Source: Tachypleus tridentatus
Taxonomy: Eukaryota > Arthropoda > Merostomata > Xiphosura > Limulidae
Direction of reading: 5' to 3'
DNA length: 64,000 nucleotides
Assembly: GCF_004210375.1 (NCBI RefSeq)
Contig: NW_027467782.1
Coordinates: forward strand, 22,423,276-22,487,275
Below the pieces are notes generated by a model. The model saw only the letters and a program-made list of their open reading frames with translations, was not told the origin of the DNA and ran no database searches. Shown here one piece after another: positions 1 to 11,452 of the stretch. Positions within the stretch are counted from its first letter, which is position 1, and each line of letters opens with the position of its first letter. The translations under genes were made by a program, and so were the position numbers.

Positions 1-949
1 GAACGCTAAACAATAATAAAATAATAATAATAATAAATAAAAAATAAATGAGAATTAAAAACGCAACTTTTTTCTTCCACTTTTCTATATAAACAATACT
101 ATTAAAGATTAACTCCAAATAGTTGTCTTTTTTGTTGTGTTTTTCGTAAGCAAACAGATCTACAAAAACACTTGATAAATCACCATATATGTTTCGTAAA
201 AAGTGTTAACAAAAAATTGAAAAGTTATTTTGACCTCATTTGTAAGGTTAATTAAACATATTCAGCTTTACCAGGTTCATATTGGAGTTTTCACATATTA
301 ACTTCCAAAGGGGCACTGAACACACTTGACATTTTCAAATATCCAACCCTACTATTCAATTAAAAGATAATTTGGGATTGAAGTCAGATGTTCTCTTACC
401 CCTGTTCCACATACTTTAATTATCAAGAACTGGAAGACAGCATGTAACTTATCACAAAGCAATAAGACAAATCGAAATTAGTGTTAGCTCTTCCATCCAC
501 CAAGGATATCTTACAACTGTAGGTTTGGAAGCATCTTTTCGGTATCCTCGAGTACAGTTGAGATTCTCGGCTGGAACATACACTGGAGAAAACAACAGAG
601 CGTTAATATTTTTAGCACGTTTTGTGTCACGGTTGGAATTTTAAGTATTTTCACAATGAGCACGACGCACTAGTTATAATATAAATTATGACTCACTCTG
701 TAAAATAACAACATAAATGTTCCTTTCGTGAGAAAATTAAAACGTGTTGAGCTTCAAAACAGTTTCTTAACAGTAGACTTTTGTTTCTTTATGTACTTCC
801 TGATGGAGTTAACTAATGAAACTAATCACACAAACTTGGATATTTGTGAAATTACACATGATATTTTTTTTATATTATATCTATAGGTACATTTGATTTC
901 CCTTGGTGTTTCCCTTGCAAAACACTTATTCAATGAGAGGAATAAATAC
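1..949. other. Gene-free AT-rich sequence
   Basis: No coding exon or known repeat was recognised. The first 60 bases hold an (ATA)n-like simple repeat. The right part runs into the Penelope-like element and may include its untranslated 5' sequence, but I see no terminal repeat that proves this. Confidence 0.4.
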
Positions 950-1252
950 AATCAGAACAATGAGATACATAAATACACAAATAAATACACAAACATTATC
1001 CAAAATTTACAGAAAAACTACTTAAAGCCATGTTGAACACAAAATACAAAGAACTACATGACTTACAAAAACCAAGAATGAACCGAGACCATCAACTGGC
1101 ATGCTGCATTAAACCAGAGATTTACGGACCTATACAACGAAACATAAATCAAATCAATACTAAGAAAGACAGAGACAAAAAGATCTGCCACAACAAAAAA
1201 CTAAAAAAAACTAAGATGTAAACAACAGAAAAGACACCAAAACGACAAACCG

Positions 1253-2215
1253 TTGACTAACCTCATAATTAACAGATCTGACCGTCAATTAAACACAGAC
1301 GAGAAACAACTACTTAACAAAGGACTCAACTTCGCAATAGCACCTAGGTACATTCCAACCATAGAAATCAAAACATGTTTAGAAGACCTAGCCTGGAGAC
1401 TTGTGATACTTTCTACAGAAAACAAAAACAATGGAAAAACCAAAAACAACCAACAGAAAGAAGACAACTTAGATAATTTTATTGACATCCAACAGCCAAA
1501 CATCCCAGGTAAAATTACAAATTTATATTTTCCAGAAACACCTAAAAACAACATCTTAAACGATTTTTTCAAAGAATTTTCTCACAAAACCATCAACATA
1601 ATTTCACAAAACTAAAAAACAACCTTACAAAAAGAGACATTAATTCCATTAAAAACCTAAAACAAGGCAGAAACATAAAAATTCTAAAAGCAGATAAAGG
1701 TAACGCTATAGTAATAATGAACACGAATGAATACATACAAAAATGAATAACATCCTATCAGACACGAACAAATTTAAACCAATACACACAAATCCAACAA
1801 AGACACACGAGACGCAACTGAACAAATTACTACTACAAATGAAAAAAAGCCAACACAATTTCACAAACACTTTATTCCTACCTACGTGAAACCGACTCAC
1901 GCACACCGCAAATATACGGCATCCCCAAACCTCATAAATCAGATTGTCTATTACGACCAATAATGCCAACATATGAATCGTTTAATTACAATCTTGGTAA
2001 ATATATAGCATGGGCATTCTCCAAATATGTAACATCAGCCAGCTCATTCATCAAAGACTCTTTTAATTTCAAGTCTTATCTAAATCAACTTAATCATAAA
2101 GCCTTAATGGCCAGTTTCGATGTTATATCCCTCTTTACAGAAGTTCCAACTACTGAAGCCTGCAAGATAGCCTTAGAACTCTATATCCGAGACCCTAATC
2201 CAAACATGTGGTCAG
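1253..2215 (+). pseudogene. Penelope-like reverse transcriptase fragment
   Basis: Reading across three frames gives family landmarks in the right order. Near 1265 is INRSDRQLNTDEKQLLNKGL, the N-terminal block common to Penelope RTs. Near 1685 is KADKGNAIVIM. Near 1910 is PQIYGIPKPHK followed by LRPI. Then come a stretch matching the region before RT motif A and the motif ASFDVISLFTEVP near 2110, whose Asp is the first catalytic aspartate of the palm. Stop codons and frameshifts fall between these blocks (for example after 1615 and at 1744), so the gene is dead. In an active element this protein copies the element RNA and is followed by a GIY-YIG nuclease, which is absent here. Family assignment rests on recognised motifs and is fairly secure; the clade (Neptune, Poseidon or other) is not decided. 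Confidence 0.78.
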
Positions 2216-2240
2216 CTTCCGGTCAGTTACCTCTTTCTTT

Positions 2241-2282
2241 GTGAACCTGACGATGACCGAAGAAGGTCGAAACGTTGTTCGC
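2241..2282 (+). ncRNA. Hammerhead-ribozyme-like motif of a Penelope terminus
   Basis: The strand shows CTGACGA, then a GACC/GGTC hairpin with loop GAAGAA, then GAAAC. This matches the hammerhead core CUGANGA - helix II - GAAA, except for one extra T between CTGACGA and helix II. The flanks GTGAAC and GTTCGC can pair over 6 bp with one G-U. Penelope-like elements are known to carry minimal hammerheads in their termini. Whether this copy cleaves is unknown, and the extra base argues against full activity. Confidence 0.5.
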
Positions 2283-2479
2283 TCTTCTATGTAAAATATT
2301 TTCTCAACCCAAACGAGCCGTTTTTGCAAATAAAAATTATCTTCCAAGAGTATATTATAGCTGTCAATATCAACATCTGCAACTTGGAGTTGGGCAATAT
2401 CACCCATTACTGGAGTCCTGATTAGATGGATCAGTATATGGACGAACAAAGAGTGTAGTATTGATGGTAACATTTAAAG

Positions 2480-3610
2480 TAATTATATGTGGATACGTTT
2501 ACCAATACTAATTCATCCCACACTCCAACATCGACATTTCCTATCATTAAAATTAAGAAAAACTGATTTCATGTTATCTCTGAAGTAATAATTCCTTGTA
2601 AGTACTTTTAACATTATTGTAATAATCTATTTCATGCATTTATATTTCTGAGAAACTCACTTGAAGCTAATAAATTTTGGAGACGTTCTACAATGGGTAA
2701 TTTAAAACTTTTTATTAAATAATTCATATATAATTCGACGTTTCTCGGTTATAAAGCGATTAGGAAAGATATTTGAGATAACGGTGATATAGAGAAACCT
2801 CAGTTAATAACGCGATACTCATCAAGTCAATAACCCCAAATACAATAAACAAAATACTTAAATTCTTGTAAAAAATAAAGCAAATACAATACTAATGTCA
2901 TTTATAAAATACTTTATGGCAACTTCCACGTATTTTACGTCAGAGAAACAAGCCCGAAACTCAAAACAACATTCATGTAACACAAAATGTTTCTATTTTT
3001 CTCTGTAAATATGCACTCTACTTAAACTAAAGACATACTTATACGACTTGGATTTAAATGTATTCATAAAGAATGTGTAAAAACAACGTATTTGCGAGTC
3101 ATTTGAAAATACTGAACCACAAGAAAAAGAGAATCAAATTAAAAGAAAACACCAGTTTTAACAAATGAAGTTTTAATTAAAATTCCTTTTAACCAAAGAA
3201 ATTATTCAGTCACATTTATTCCAGTTTAAACATTAAATCATCGTGTAATATCATTGCTTCGCCAACTTAAACATTTTCTACCCATCCTGTACATATTTTA
3301 CATAAAGAAAAAATATTTTTTATTGCTATAGATGAGACGACTAACGGGTTCTAGCATTAAAGAAATCTCCTATAACGAGATTTCCGCACACCACTAACTT
3401 AAAATCGGTTATGAGCAAATTGAAAAAAATGAGGCAGAAATATTTGCGAGCAAATGTGATGTTAAACATAATTATTAGGCTTCACTAACATCTGCACTCC
3501 CCATCAAAACTTTATACTATTAAAGAAACATCCGTTTATGGTAAGAACGAAGTTTAGAACGAAAATATCTATTTTGTATACGTAAAAATAAATGTAGAGC
3601 TAAATTGTTT
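2480..3610. other. Gene-free AT-rich sequence
   Basis: Both strands are closed by frequent stops, and no repeat family or exon could be recognised. Confidence 0.4.
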
Positions 3611-3614
3611 ACGT

Positions 3615-3740
3615 TTGTGTGTTTTCTTTTAACAAAGCCACGTCGGGCTATTTGCTGAGCTCCCCGAGGGGATTCAAACCTCTAATTTTAGTGTTGTAAA
3701 TCCGTAGACTTACCACTGTACTAGCAAGTGGAGAGCTAAG
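3615..3740 (-). repeat. tRNA-headed SINE, family 2
   Basis: Read on the minus strand, the head has a box-A-like segment (CTAGTACAGTGGTAAGTCTA), then AACACTAAAATTAGAGGTTTGAATCC as box-B region, then the tail with AGCAAATAGCCCGACGTGGC and a T/A-rich end. Related copies lie near 44885, 47467 and 49852. RNA polymerase III transcription is the expected mode for such repeats; this copy is degraded. Confidence 0.65.
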
Positions 3741-4172
3741 CTAGAAGAAAAAGGGAATAGAACGGCAGTGGTATTAACAGTTTTGAAACTACTGTATCAG
3801 AGAGTATCTTGTTTACTTTTAACTTCGTTAACTACCAAGCTCTGTGAGAGAAAAATCAGAAATTCCATAGCTCTAACCAATGAATACAAATAAATATTAC
3901 AAACATACAGTAAGATTGATAAAATATTGGTTATCGAATTTTTAGTGGCAGTTAAACTATATTTCAAATGTTTTACAAACGATAATTAATGACAGAATTA
4001 ATTTTCTTTTTTATTTGTATGAACATCCGGCTTGGTTGTTTACTAAAACATGACACATTGATATGAAGTTTTATTGTGAAATAATTAAGTTAAAAGTGAT
4101 ACTATTGTCATCATAATCTTACATATACATGGGCAATATAAATAATTTTGTAGTCAATACACATGTTGAAAC

Positions 4173-4510
4173 GAGCAAATTTGCACATTTTCACTTACAT
4201 AAGGTTTGAATGAAACAACACATGAATCGAGATTTACATGTATTTATACTAAAGTTATGCAAAAATGTTTAGAAATACTTTTTCGAGATTTGCGGCTGTA
4301 ATGTAAATCCCTTTCACGTATTAGCCTCCAAATATATTCTCCCGTTATGTTTTCGTTATACGCTCCCAGGTCACAAAAGCAAAGTTTAAAGAGAAGAATA
4401 GGTCTTTTCCATTTACTTTAGGCATAAGCAATTAGGAAATAGTATTTTGTGTCCAGGAACAAGAAAAGGTAAAAATTTTGTTACATGGTGTAATCTTATG
4501 TACACCAAGG
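4173..4510. repeat. Foldback-type dispersed repeat, copy 1
   Basis: About 330 bp matches, in the same orientation, the sequence at 15069-15394. Both run from GCAAATTTGCACATTTT through TACATAAGG, CCCAGGTCACAAAAGCA and CATTTACTTTAGGCAT to GTAAAAATTT. The right part corresponds to the right arm of the inverted-repeat element at 14911-15400. The matching left arm was not found here, so this copy looks incomplete. No coding capacity is evident. Confidence 0.65.
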
Positions 4511-4929
4511 TAATTATTTTTATAATCAATACACATGGTGAGTGAAATATCAAACAAAAAGGTTATGGCTGAAAGAAAATTAAAAACAAGATTGACGATT
4601 TTCCATTTAGATATTATTTCTCTAAAATTAGTATCGTTTAATAAATGAAAATATGGTCTAAAAAAAAACTTTGAATTTACCTTTGACATCATATTAGTAA
4701 TCACCTTCACGATTTTTGCATGTGTAAATTCCCGCGTCTTCAAACTGGATGTTGGTTAGCACTAATTTGCCACCGTATTTTATTTGCGTTCTCTCACTAT
4801 TAATATCTTGTTCATTGAGATTTGAGTACCAAATAACTGGTTATCCTCTCGCTCTTTTATAAACTTGTTTTGAACATATTAATGTAAAAGTAAAACCACG
4901 TTTAGTTTCGTAGACTAATTTTTATGTCA

Positions 4930-5165
4930 TGCAGTTCTGAGGGTCGCGGGTTCGAATCCCGTTCGCACATTAATACTCGCCCTTTGAGCCGTGGGGCGTT
5001 ATAACGTTACGATCAATCCCACTATTCATTGGTAAAAGAGAAGCCCAAGAGTTGGCGGTGGGTGGTGATGACTAGCTGCCTTCTCTCTAGTCTTGCACTG
5101 CTAAATTAGGGACGGCTAGCGCAGATAGCCCTCGAGTAGCTTTGCGCGAAATTAAAAAAAAAAAA
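4930..5165 (+). repeat. tRNA-headed SINE, family 1 (5'-truncated head)
   Basis: The copy starts inside the tRNA-like head with GAGGGTCGCGGGTTCGAATC (box B), then has the GCCCTTTGAGCCGTGGGGCG block, the central GGCGGTGGGTGGTGATGACT and the tail CCCTCGAGTAGCTTTGCGCG. It ends in a run of A. The box-A half is lost. Confidence 0.85.
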
Positions 5166-5438
5166 TGCAGTACCAACTAATTTAGATTTAATAAACGATA
5201 ACAACACTTGCCTAAGATTTCAACTTGAAATTTAGGTAAAAGCAAATAAAATTTATACGAAGTTTTGCAATTTCTTTTGACAATACAAGTCTTAGTAATT
5301 TCTATGATATCAACCATAATAAGACTGCTAACAGATGTTTCGTGATACATATAAATTATAATTGAGTAGTTATAAATGTATAAACATTGTAACAATATTT
5401 AAATTAAAATATCAGTTAAAGATACTGTTTTGAATTAA

Positions 5439-5512
5439 ACACAAAGCTAAACAATAGGCTATCTGTACTCTGCTTACCACGGGTTTTGAAACCCAGTTTC
5501 TAGCGTTTTAAT
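5439..5512 (-). repeat. SINE tail fragment (third variant)
   Basis: On the minus strand it reads GAAACTGGGTTTCAAAACCC, CGTGGTAAGCAGAGTACAGA, TAGCCTATTGTTTAGCTTTG, that is, a box-B-like segment followed by the same kind of tail as the other SINEs. Other fragments of this type are at 11305-11350 and 61351-61412. Confidence 0.5.
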
Positions 5513-5514
5513 TC

Positions 5515-6725
5515 TTTTTAAGTTGTTCATTTCTCAGTTAAACTACTAAAACTGAGAAGAATAGCATCCATTTTTATTTTCTTATAAACTAACTGTTGCA
5601 ACATAAAACAAAAATATGAAAAACATTCCCTTTTGAAAGTGAACAGCAGTAATACAAACCTGAGTTTCAAAGTTTTAGTGCAAATTGTTCATAAAGTAAT
5701 CCAACTACATTACTGGAATTGCAGAAACAGTCTCTTCAGAGACTTATTTGTGAGACTTATTCTTTATCCGTGTTCTCAGCTATGAATGGTGACTTTTGAT
5801 GTTTAACATAAAACGTTCTTGATGCTCAGGTATCTAGGTTTTATTTCACAACAACTTACACAAGATTAACTCCGGTAATTAGATGAAAGTAACAGTAATC
5901 ATCCGATTGTGCAGGAGACAACAAAACAGGAGTCACTGGCTGTTCTGAAAACTGAAAATTTTGATACTATCAGTATCACTTAGACTTAGTTGGATATTAA
6001 CAATCTTCATGAGAGAAGGTTTTGAAATACCAAGCTACAAATTATTTATAAGAAATAAGAGTCATTATTGCTAGAGCATGAGAAAACATTTTTATACAAG
6101 ATGAACCTAAGAAAACATATGTATATATCATAGTGTTAAGTCACAATGAAAGTTACCTTGTCCCACTGTACATACTCAACACAAAGTATCAGCTCATACT
6201 AACCCTTCAACTTGAGTATGTCTTGTACTACTGCTACTGATGACACAAACACAGTCAAACAAGCCTTAATGACAAACTGTGTGGTAAGTAAACTTTTCTA
6301 ATCTAGGTTTTTGTTGAGTCCTAGAAACTAAAATAAATATGATACAGTAAGTCAATGTAACAAATGGTAACGTATTTTAGTTAATTATACTTGCAGGCAT
6401 TCAACAGCTTTAAAGTTCTAAAGTAAGATAATACAAAAGTTGATTACTTAACAATGCAACATTTTTTTAATACACAAATCATTTAGTCACATGTAACCAC
6501 AGCTGATACAAACTAGTATAAAACTGGCCTTTAATAAATGCAACTGATTTTCATTTGTTCTGTTTTAGAGAATCACATTTCAGTTGTACTACATTACACA
6601 TGTATATTTATATTATTTACAAGTACATCTTTAAACTTCAGTCACAAGACAGAACAGTAAAGAAACACATTAAACAATGATATTCTCTGTTCACATAATT
6701 TGTACTCGCATGTCACAATCTGCTA
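5515..6725. other. Gene-free AT-rich sequence
   Basis: No exon-like ORF with splice signals and no recognisable repeat was found in this stretch. Confidence 0.4.
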
Positions 6726-6727
6726 AG

Positions 6728-6776
6728 CCTCGGATTACGAGTCGAACGCCTTAACCCACCTGACCATGCCGGGCCG
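6728..6776 (-). repeat. SINE family 1, tRNA head fragment
   Basis: Only the head remains. The minus strand reads GGCCCGGCATGGTCAGGTGG followed by GTTAAGGCGTTCGACTCGTA and ATCCGAGG. The body is missing. Confidence 0.75.
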
Positions 6777-7190
6777 TATGCAATTAAAACTTAGTTTATT
6801 ATAGAATCTATGATATCTAAAATCAGCCTACAGTAGATGTTGGCTCAGCTAAGCGAACTATGGTAGTTTGTAATGGTAAGCATTTTGTGTGAACACATGA
6901 ATATCAAAGTACAGAAAATGTGTACTTCTAAATGTTTTAGAAATATATATTGTTAATTTCTTAATAAAAAATTATTTGAATTACATTTTTTGAATAATTC
7001 CAAGGAGTACCTTATATTGATTTACAAGAATTACTAAACAAAGAAACAATTTAACAGCAACTAACCACATTTATGCCTAAAATGTACATAATGTACGTTT
7101 TGCGAAAAATTAGCATCACTTATGTTAAAAGTTTAGTGTAATATAAACAGAGAAGACATTTTAATAATAATGTAAGACTGAGTTTCTTCT

Positions 7191-7461
7191 GGCCTGGCAT
7201 GGCCTAGCACGTTAAGGCGTGCGCTTCGTAATCTGAGGGTCGCTGGTTCGCCCCGAGTCACGCCAAAACATGCTCGCCCTCCCAGCCATGGGGCGTTATA
7301 ATGTGACGGTCAATCCCACTCTTCGTTGGTAAAAGAGTAGCCCAAGAGTTGGCGGTGGGTGGTGATGACTAGCTGCCTTCCCTCTAGTTTTACACTGCTA
7401 AATTAGGGAGGGCTAGCACAGATAGCCCTCGAGTTGCTTTGTGCGAAATTCCAAAACAAAC
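7191..7461 (+). repeat. tRNA-headed SINE, family 1, near full length
   Basis: This is a full-length copy of about 270 bp. The head starts GGCCTGGCATGGCCTAGCAC with an anticodon-loop-like CTTCGTAATC, box B is partly decayed (GGTTCGCCCCG), the central body is intact, and the tail is CGAGTTGCTTTGTGCGAAAT followed by CCAAAACAAAC. An apparent ORF opening at 7439 begins in this tail and is not a gene. Confidence 0.88.
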
Positions 7462-8067
7462 GAGTTTCTTCTACACAATTATTTATGACGTACTAATTAT
7501 GAACAGGAAACATAAATACTTCAAACATACACATCATTCCCTTAACAGCTTGTTTCGTTTTCTTTTCATAATAAACTCTTCATTGCACTTAAACTTGCAG
7601 CTTTATCCCGTTTTCTTCGGGTTTTGAAAAACCTTGTAGTATCTGCGTCCCATTGAACACTTTGATAGACAGAAATATATTTTGCAAATATTTTAAAGAA
7701 AAACTTAGGTTTGATTCTTGAAAATAACCTAAGAACACTTTTAAATCAGGGCTTCCTTATGAATGATGTTTTTTTTTTTTTTTCTTTCACTGGCAATGAA
7801 AAATAAACCCTGAGGGAGAATATTTAGATTGTCTTTTGTGTGCGAGATTAAATATATGATGTAGTAGAGGTATAGTTAATAATCTATAACTAAATTGAAC
7901 CATTTAAACATGCGTATATTATTGATAGAATTATCGGTTCAGATATAAAACGATAGATGCGTATGTCAAAAAAATATTGTCGTTTAGTACACTTTCAGGT
8001 GATGGAAGTGTCACCTCAACATTGAACGCAGCACATAAACAAGCCAACAAAAAACAAAGAGATTTTG

Positions 8068-8092
8068 AGTTTTATGTATATATATATATAAG
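8068..8092. repeat. (TA)n microsatellite
   Basis: A short run of alternating T and A, preceded by TTTTATG. Confidence 0.8.
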
Positions 8093-8554
8093 TGTTTCGG
8101 TTCCTCCACTGATAAACGTTTCTTAGTATAAACAGTTTAACTTTTTACACATGTTCATAGATCTTAACACATGGCTTAAACTTAATACGAAAAAGAATTG
8201 CTATTCAATAATTCCAATCTCTTAATGTTAATTGGTATTGCTTATAACTCAACGAGGGTGCTTGAATTCCTAGCATTAAAGTAATTTCGTCAAAATCATT
8301 AATTAAAGGTAAACAGTTCACAGAACTCCAAATATCTGGTGGGTTAAACAAAACAAAAACGAACACAAGCATTATTGTTTAAGTTCTTTATTAAATAACG
8401 AAGGTCAGTTAATCTTCACAGTTTTTAAGATTTGGGAATATCATTTCATTTGAAAGTGCACAGTTTATTCCATCAAAATATGAATAAACTTTGTTTTATG
8501 CATCAGTTTTTATATATTTCAAATAAAAGTTACAATTCTGTTTTCATTATACAG

Positions 8555-8734
8555 TTGCCTGTCACTACAACAGCTCTGGCCATCGTGGGTAAATTTGGTT
8601 GTATTGAGGCCTTTGTTGCCGTGTATCAGCAGACAGCAGAACTCTACCCAATCCCTCTTAGAGCTCATGGAATGGAAACTAGTGCCACCATTGTCTGTGT
8701 AACAACGATTTGTGCACCTCACATCGTCTATCTG
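8555..8734 (+). CDS. Exon of an SLC22-type organic-ion transporter (MFS)
   Basis: The exon is bounded by a good acceptor (TTTTCATTATACAG) and a donor (CTG|GTAATA), is exactly 60 codons long and is phase 0 at both ends. It encodes a hydrophobic segment with ALAIVGKFG, then AVYQQTAELYPIPLRAHGME, then a second hydrophobic segment ending CAPHIVYL. This layout (transmembrane helix, the ELYP-x-x-x-R loop, then a helix with an APxIV motif) is typical of the C-terminal half of SLC22 organic cation/anion/carnitine transporters, plasma-membrane proteins of the major facilitator superfamily. Upstream exons are not visible in the window, and the expected next exon (the last helix and the LPET-type motif) is not found before 9520. 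The gene may lie partly outside the window, or this may be a relic. The reading frame itself has no disabling change. Confidence 0.7.
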
Positions 8735-9519
8735 GTAATATTTTCTGGTTCAGTCTTCTATTGTAAAATACAAGACGAATAACATAACTGAAAATTGAAC
8801 ACTGTTGAGAGATATATCATAAACTCATATTTAAATCTTGTTCAATCGAAACTTAAGGCTATGCATATTACATTACTCAAATAATTGAGTCTCATTTGTA
8901 TTTCTTTTTTCTCCAATAATTTTAGAATTTATTTTTCAACAGTTGGATTCTTCGTATCAAGGAAAGCATTGATTATTATGATTTATCAGATTATGCTTTA
9001 AATAAAATGATTTAATTTAAACAGAAAATATCATTTTATAATGTGAAATACATGGAAGCCCAAAAGAATCTTTCCTTTTTTAAATGCAGTAATTCATTAA
9101 CTAAGGATACAACCATGTAATTTTCAACATTTTGTATCCCAGCATAAACAGTTTTATTGATACCTCAGTAGACTTCAAATTATGTGCACCATTAGGGTTC
9201 TCACAAGCGAAATACAAAACAACTTTCGTTCATCCTTTTGGTTGTCCAAAATACAAAAACATGAATTAGAGAAATTTGTAAAAAAAAAAGTATAATATAT
9301 TAATAACTTGGAAACAGTTAACAGATAGACTGAGTTAGATTTCGTAGAATAATAATGTTCATTCTTTCTCGGGTATTTCATAAAAGTGACTCAGTAGTTT
9401 AACACATGTATGTCAGAAAGTCTTTAGTGTAATTTGTAAACAAATACAAATGACCTTGTGTTGTTCGTTTATCAGGATATTTTATATTTCGAATACGTTC
9501 TTATGATTTGTTTTTATAC

Positions 9520-9618
9520 AGAGTACACAGATCTAGAGGTGGAGTTAAAAGAATTGACAAGAAAAAAGTCGGTTCTACTGTAGAAGAACAGGATCTGGAA
9601 CCTTTACCAACTGTATAA
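9520..9618 (+). CDS. Possible 3'-terminal exon of the SLC22-like gene
   Basis: A pyrimidine-rich acceptor (TTTGTTTTTATACAG) precedes a short open frame reading VHRSRGGVKRIDKKKVGSTV and then EEQDLEPLPTV before a TAA. A hydrophilic, charged tail is what an SLC22 protein has after its last helix. The phase needed for this frame does not fit directly onto the phase-0 donor at 8735, so at least one exon would have to lie between them or the link is wrong. I rate this as a plausible but unproven terminal exon. Confidence 0.3.
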   Translation, partial: RVHRSRGGVKRIDKKKVGSTVEEQDLEPLPTV

Positions 9619-9639
9619 TCTTAACGTCGTATTTACTCA

Positions 9640-11300
9640 AAAGTTGACGAATGAATTTTCTCATTAATATTAGTTTTAAGTAAACTTTTAGCTTAATTAT
9701 TTTTACTGACGTAAAATATTTGAACATGTTTTCTTGGAATGGCTATAATGATTCTCTATAAGTGTGTTTATTAAACGTTTATTTCTAAACATTTATTCAA
9801 ACGAATCTTTACTTCTAGAGCCTGAAACTCACACCAACAACACCTTAATTTGTCTAATGGTGGTTGTAATGTTGGTTCTGCTAAATAAATATAATTATAG
9901 AGCAACTAGCGTGTGAACAATGAAATATAATAAGGGTGACTTATTTTACATAAAATATTTTCGTTGCACTAACACAAGGATAAAATAAGAAAATTGATAT
10001 TCTGATGAAAATAGAAGAATGAGTACCTTTATGTGACTACAAAACTGATATAACTCTTGGGGAATTAAAGAAACTGTTTTATCTTCTCCCTTCACATTCA
10101 GCGATTATTGTGATTATGTGTATTTTATAGGAATTAGAGAACATTGTATAATGAAATATTATGCTATAATTATATGTGTAGCAAAAACAACAACTATTTA
10201 ATGATTTATGATTTTAGTATAAAATATTTTCTCACATTATTTTAAAATTTAATCGGATATATAACTTCTCATCCCCCTACTTTACAAGTCCCTGTCAAGC
10301 TACTGTTTGTTAACGTAATGAATAACACGTATATTAACGGCAATGTTGAAATATAAATCTACATGATATAGAGGTTAGGGGAAGCTGGATTTACCAAATA
10401 TTCACAAACAATTAAACAGTAAGAAGTAAATCTTAAAAGGAAACTAATAAAAATATATCACATTTTCTTGGACGATTTTGTGACACCACACGACAATGAG
10501 ATTTGTAATGATTTATTTTTAAATCTTTTTTTCATTGAAACTCTACCATATGTTTCCAATAAAAAGAAAACAATATCACCTTGACCTCTTTAGAACTCCT
10601 CCTGTGTATGCGAATGCCGGTAATATCGTTTGTACGATATCAAAATTCATCAGGTCGTAATTGAAAACATTCGATAAAATAGAATGGGGCAGTAAAAACG
10701 TTTGTGAAAAGATAAACATTCTTAGTGTTGAGTAATGACACACAAATACAATAGATTCCACCTCACCAGCATGAAACATTATTTACTATCATAGATAATA
10801 GCCTGTATAGTGTCACTATCTGATACCACTTGTGTCATATTTACTCCCTTGTCTTTGTAAAACTTAAATAATATTAAACAGCTAACTTATTTCACATAAT
10901 ATGTCTACAGTGGATTAGAAGTAGAACATTTCTCACATTTTTATTTGATTTTTTTTGCTTTGATGCATGTGGAAATGTGAACATTCAATATGATTTTTGT
11001 CAACGTGTTTGTGAACGTATCGTGGGTTTTTGGATAGTTTCCCTTCATCTTCTCTCTTCAGTTCACTGAATTTACACTCTCAAGCTATTGCACGGGTTGC
11101 ACCCCTTTATATCCTGTACTGTCTGTGATGTAGTTTGTACAGTATTCAAGCTGAGAGGTGACTTAGAGTGTTGTATAAGTTACCATGACTTCCTTATTTG
11201 TTCGTGTTTTTCATTCTTCTTCGCGTCTTAACTATCCTTGCAAAACGTCCCTACTGGTACGGCGGACTTACACTGCTTGAAACCGAATTTTGATATCCGA
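9640..11300. other. Gene-free sequence 3' of the transporter exons
   Basis: Mostly AT-rich sequence with no recognised repeat or exon. Confidence 0.4.
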
Positions 11301-11304
11301 GGTG

Positions 11305-11350
11305 TGTGGAGCACAGATAGCCCATTGCGTAGCTTTGTGCTTAATTCCAA
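11305..11350 (+). repeat. SINE tail fragment
   Basis: The sequence GGAGCACAGATAGCCCATTG followed by CGTAGCTTTGTGCTTAATTC is the shared SINE tail with no head. Confidence 0.6.
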
Positions 11351-11452
11351 TTAATCATTCAATCAATCAGTATTTGCAAAATTTATCCTAAGTCTCCTGC
11401 ATATTAACGATTCTTAAACTTTAACCTGCAGAGCATAAATTTCCTTTATATA

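Larger units (their letters stand above)
950..2320 (+). mobile_element. Penelope-like retroelement, 5' and RT part, degenerate
   Basis: The segment reads as a Penelope-like element in plus orientation. Protein similarity starts around 1250 and runs in broken frames to about 2212. It is then joined directly to a terminal-type sequence at 2241-2320 that carries a hammerhead-like core. The later RT motifs (the palm YADD region and thumb) and the GIY-YIG endonuclease are missing, so the middle-to-3' coding part has been lost. The boundaries are approximate because no target duplication was identified. Confidence 0.72.
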
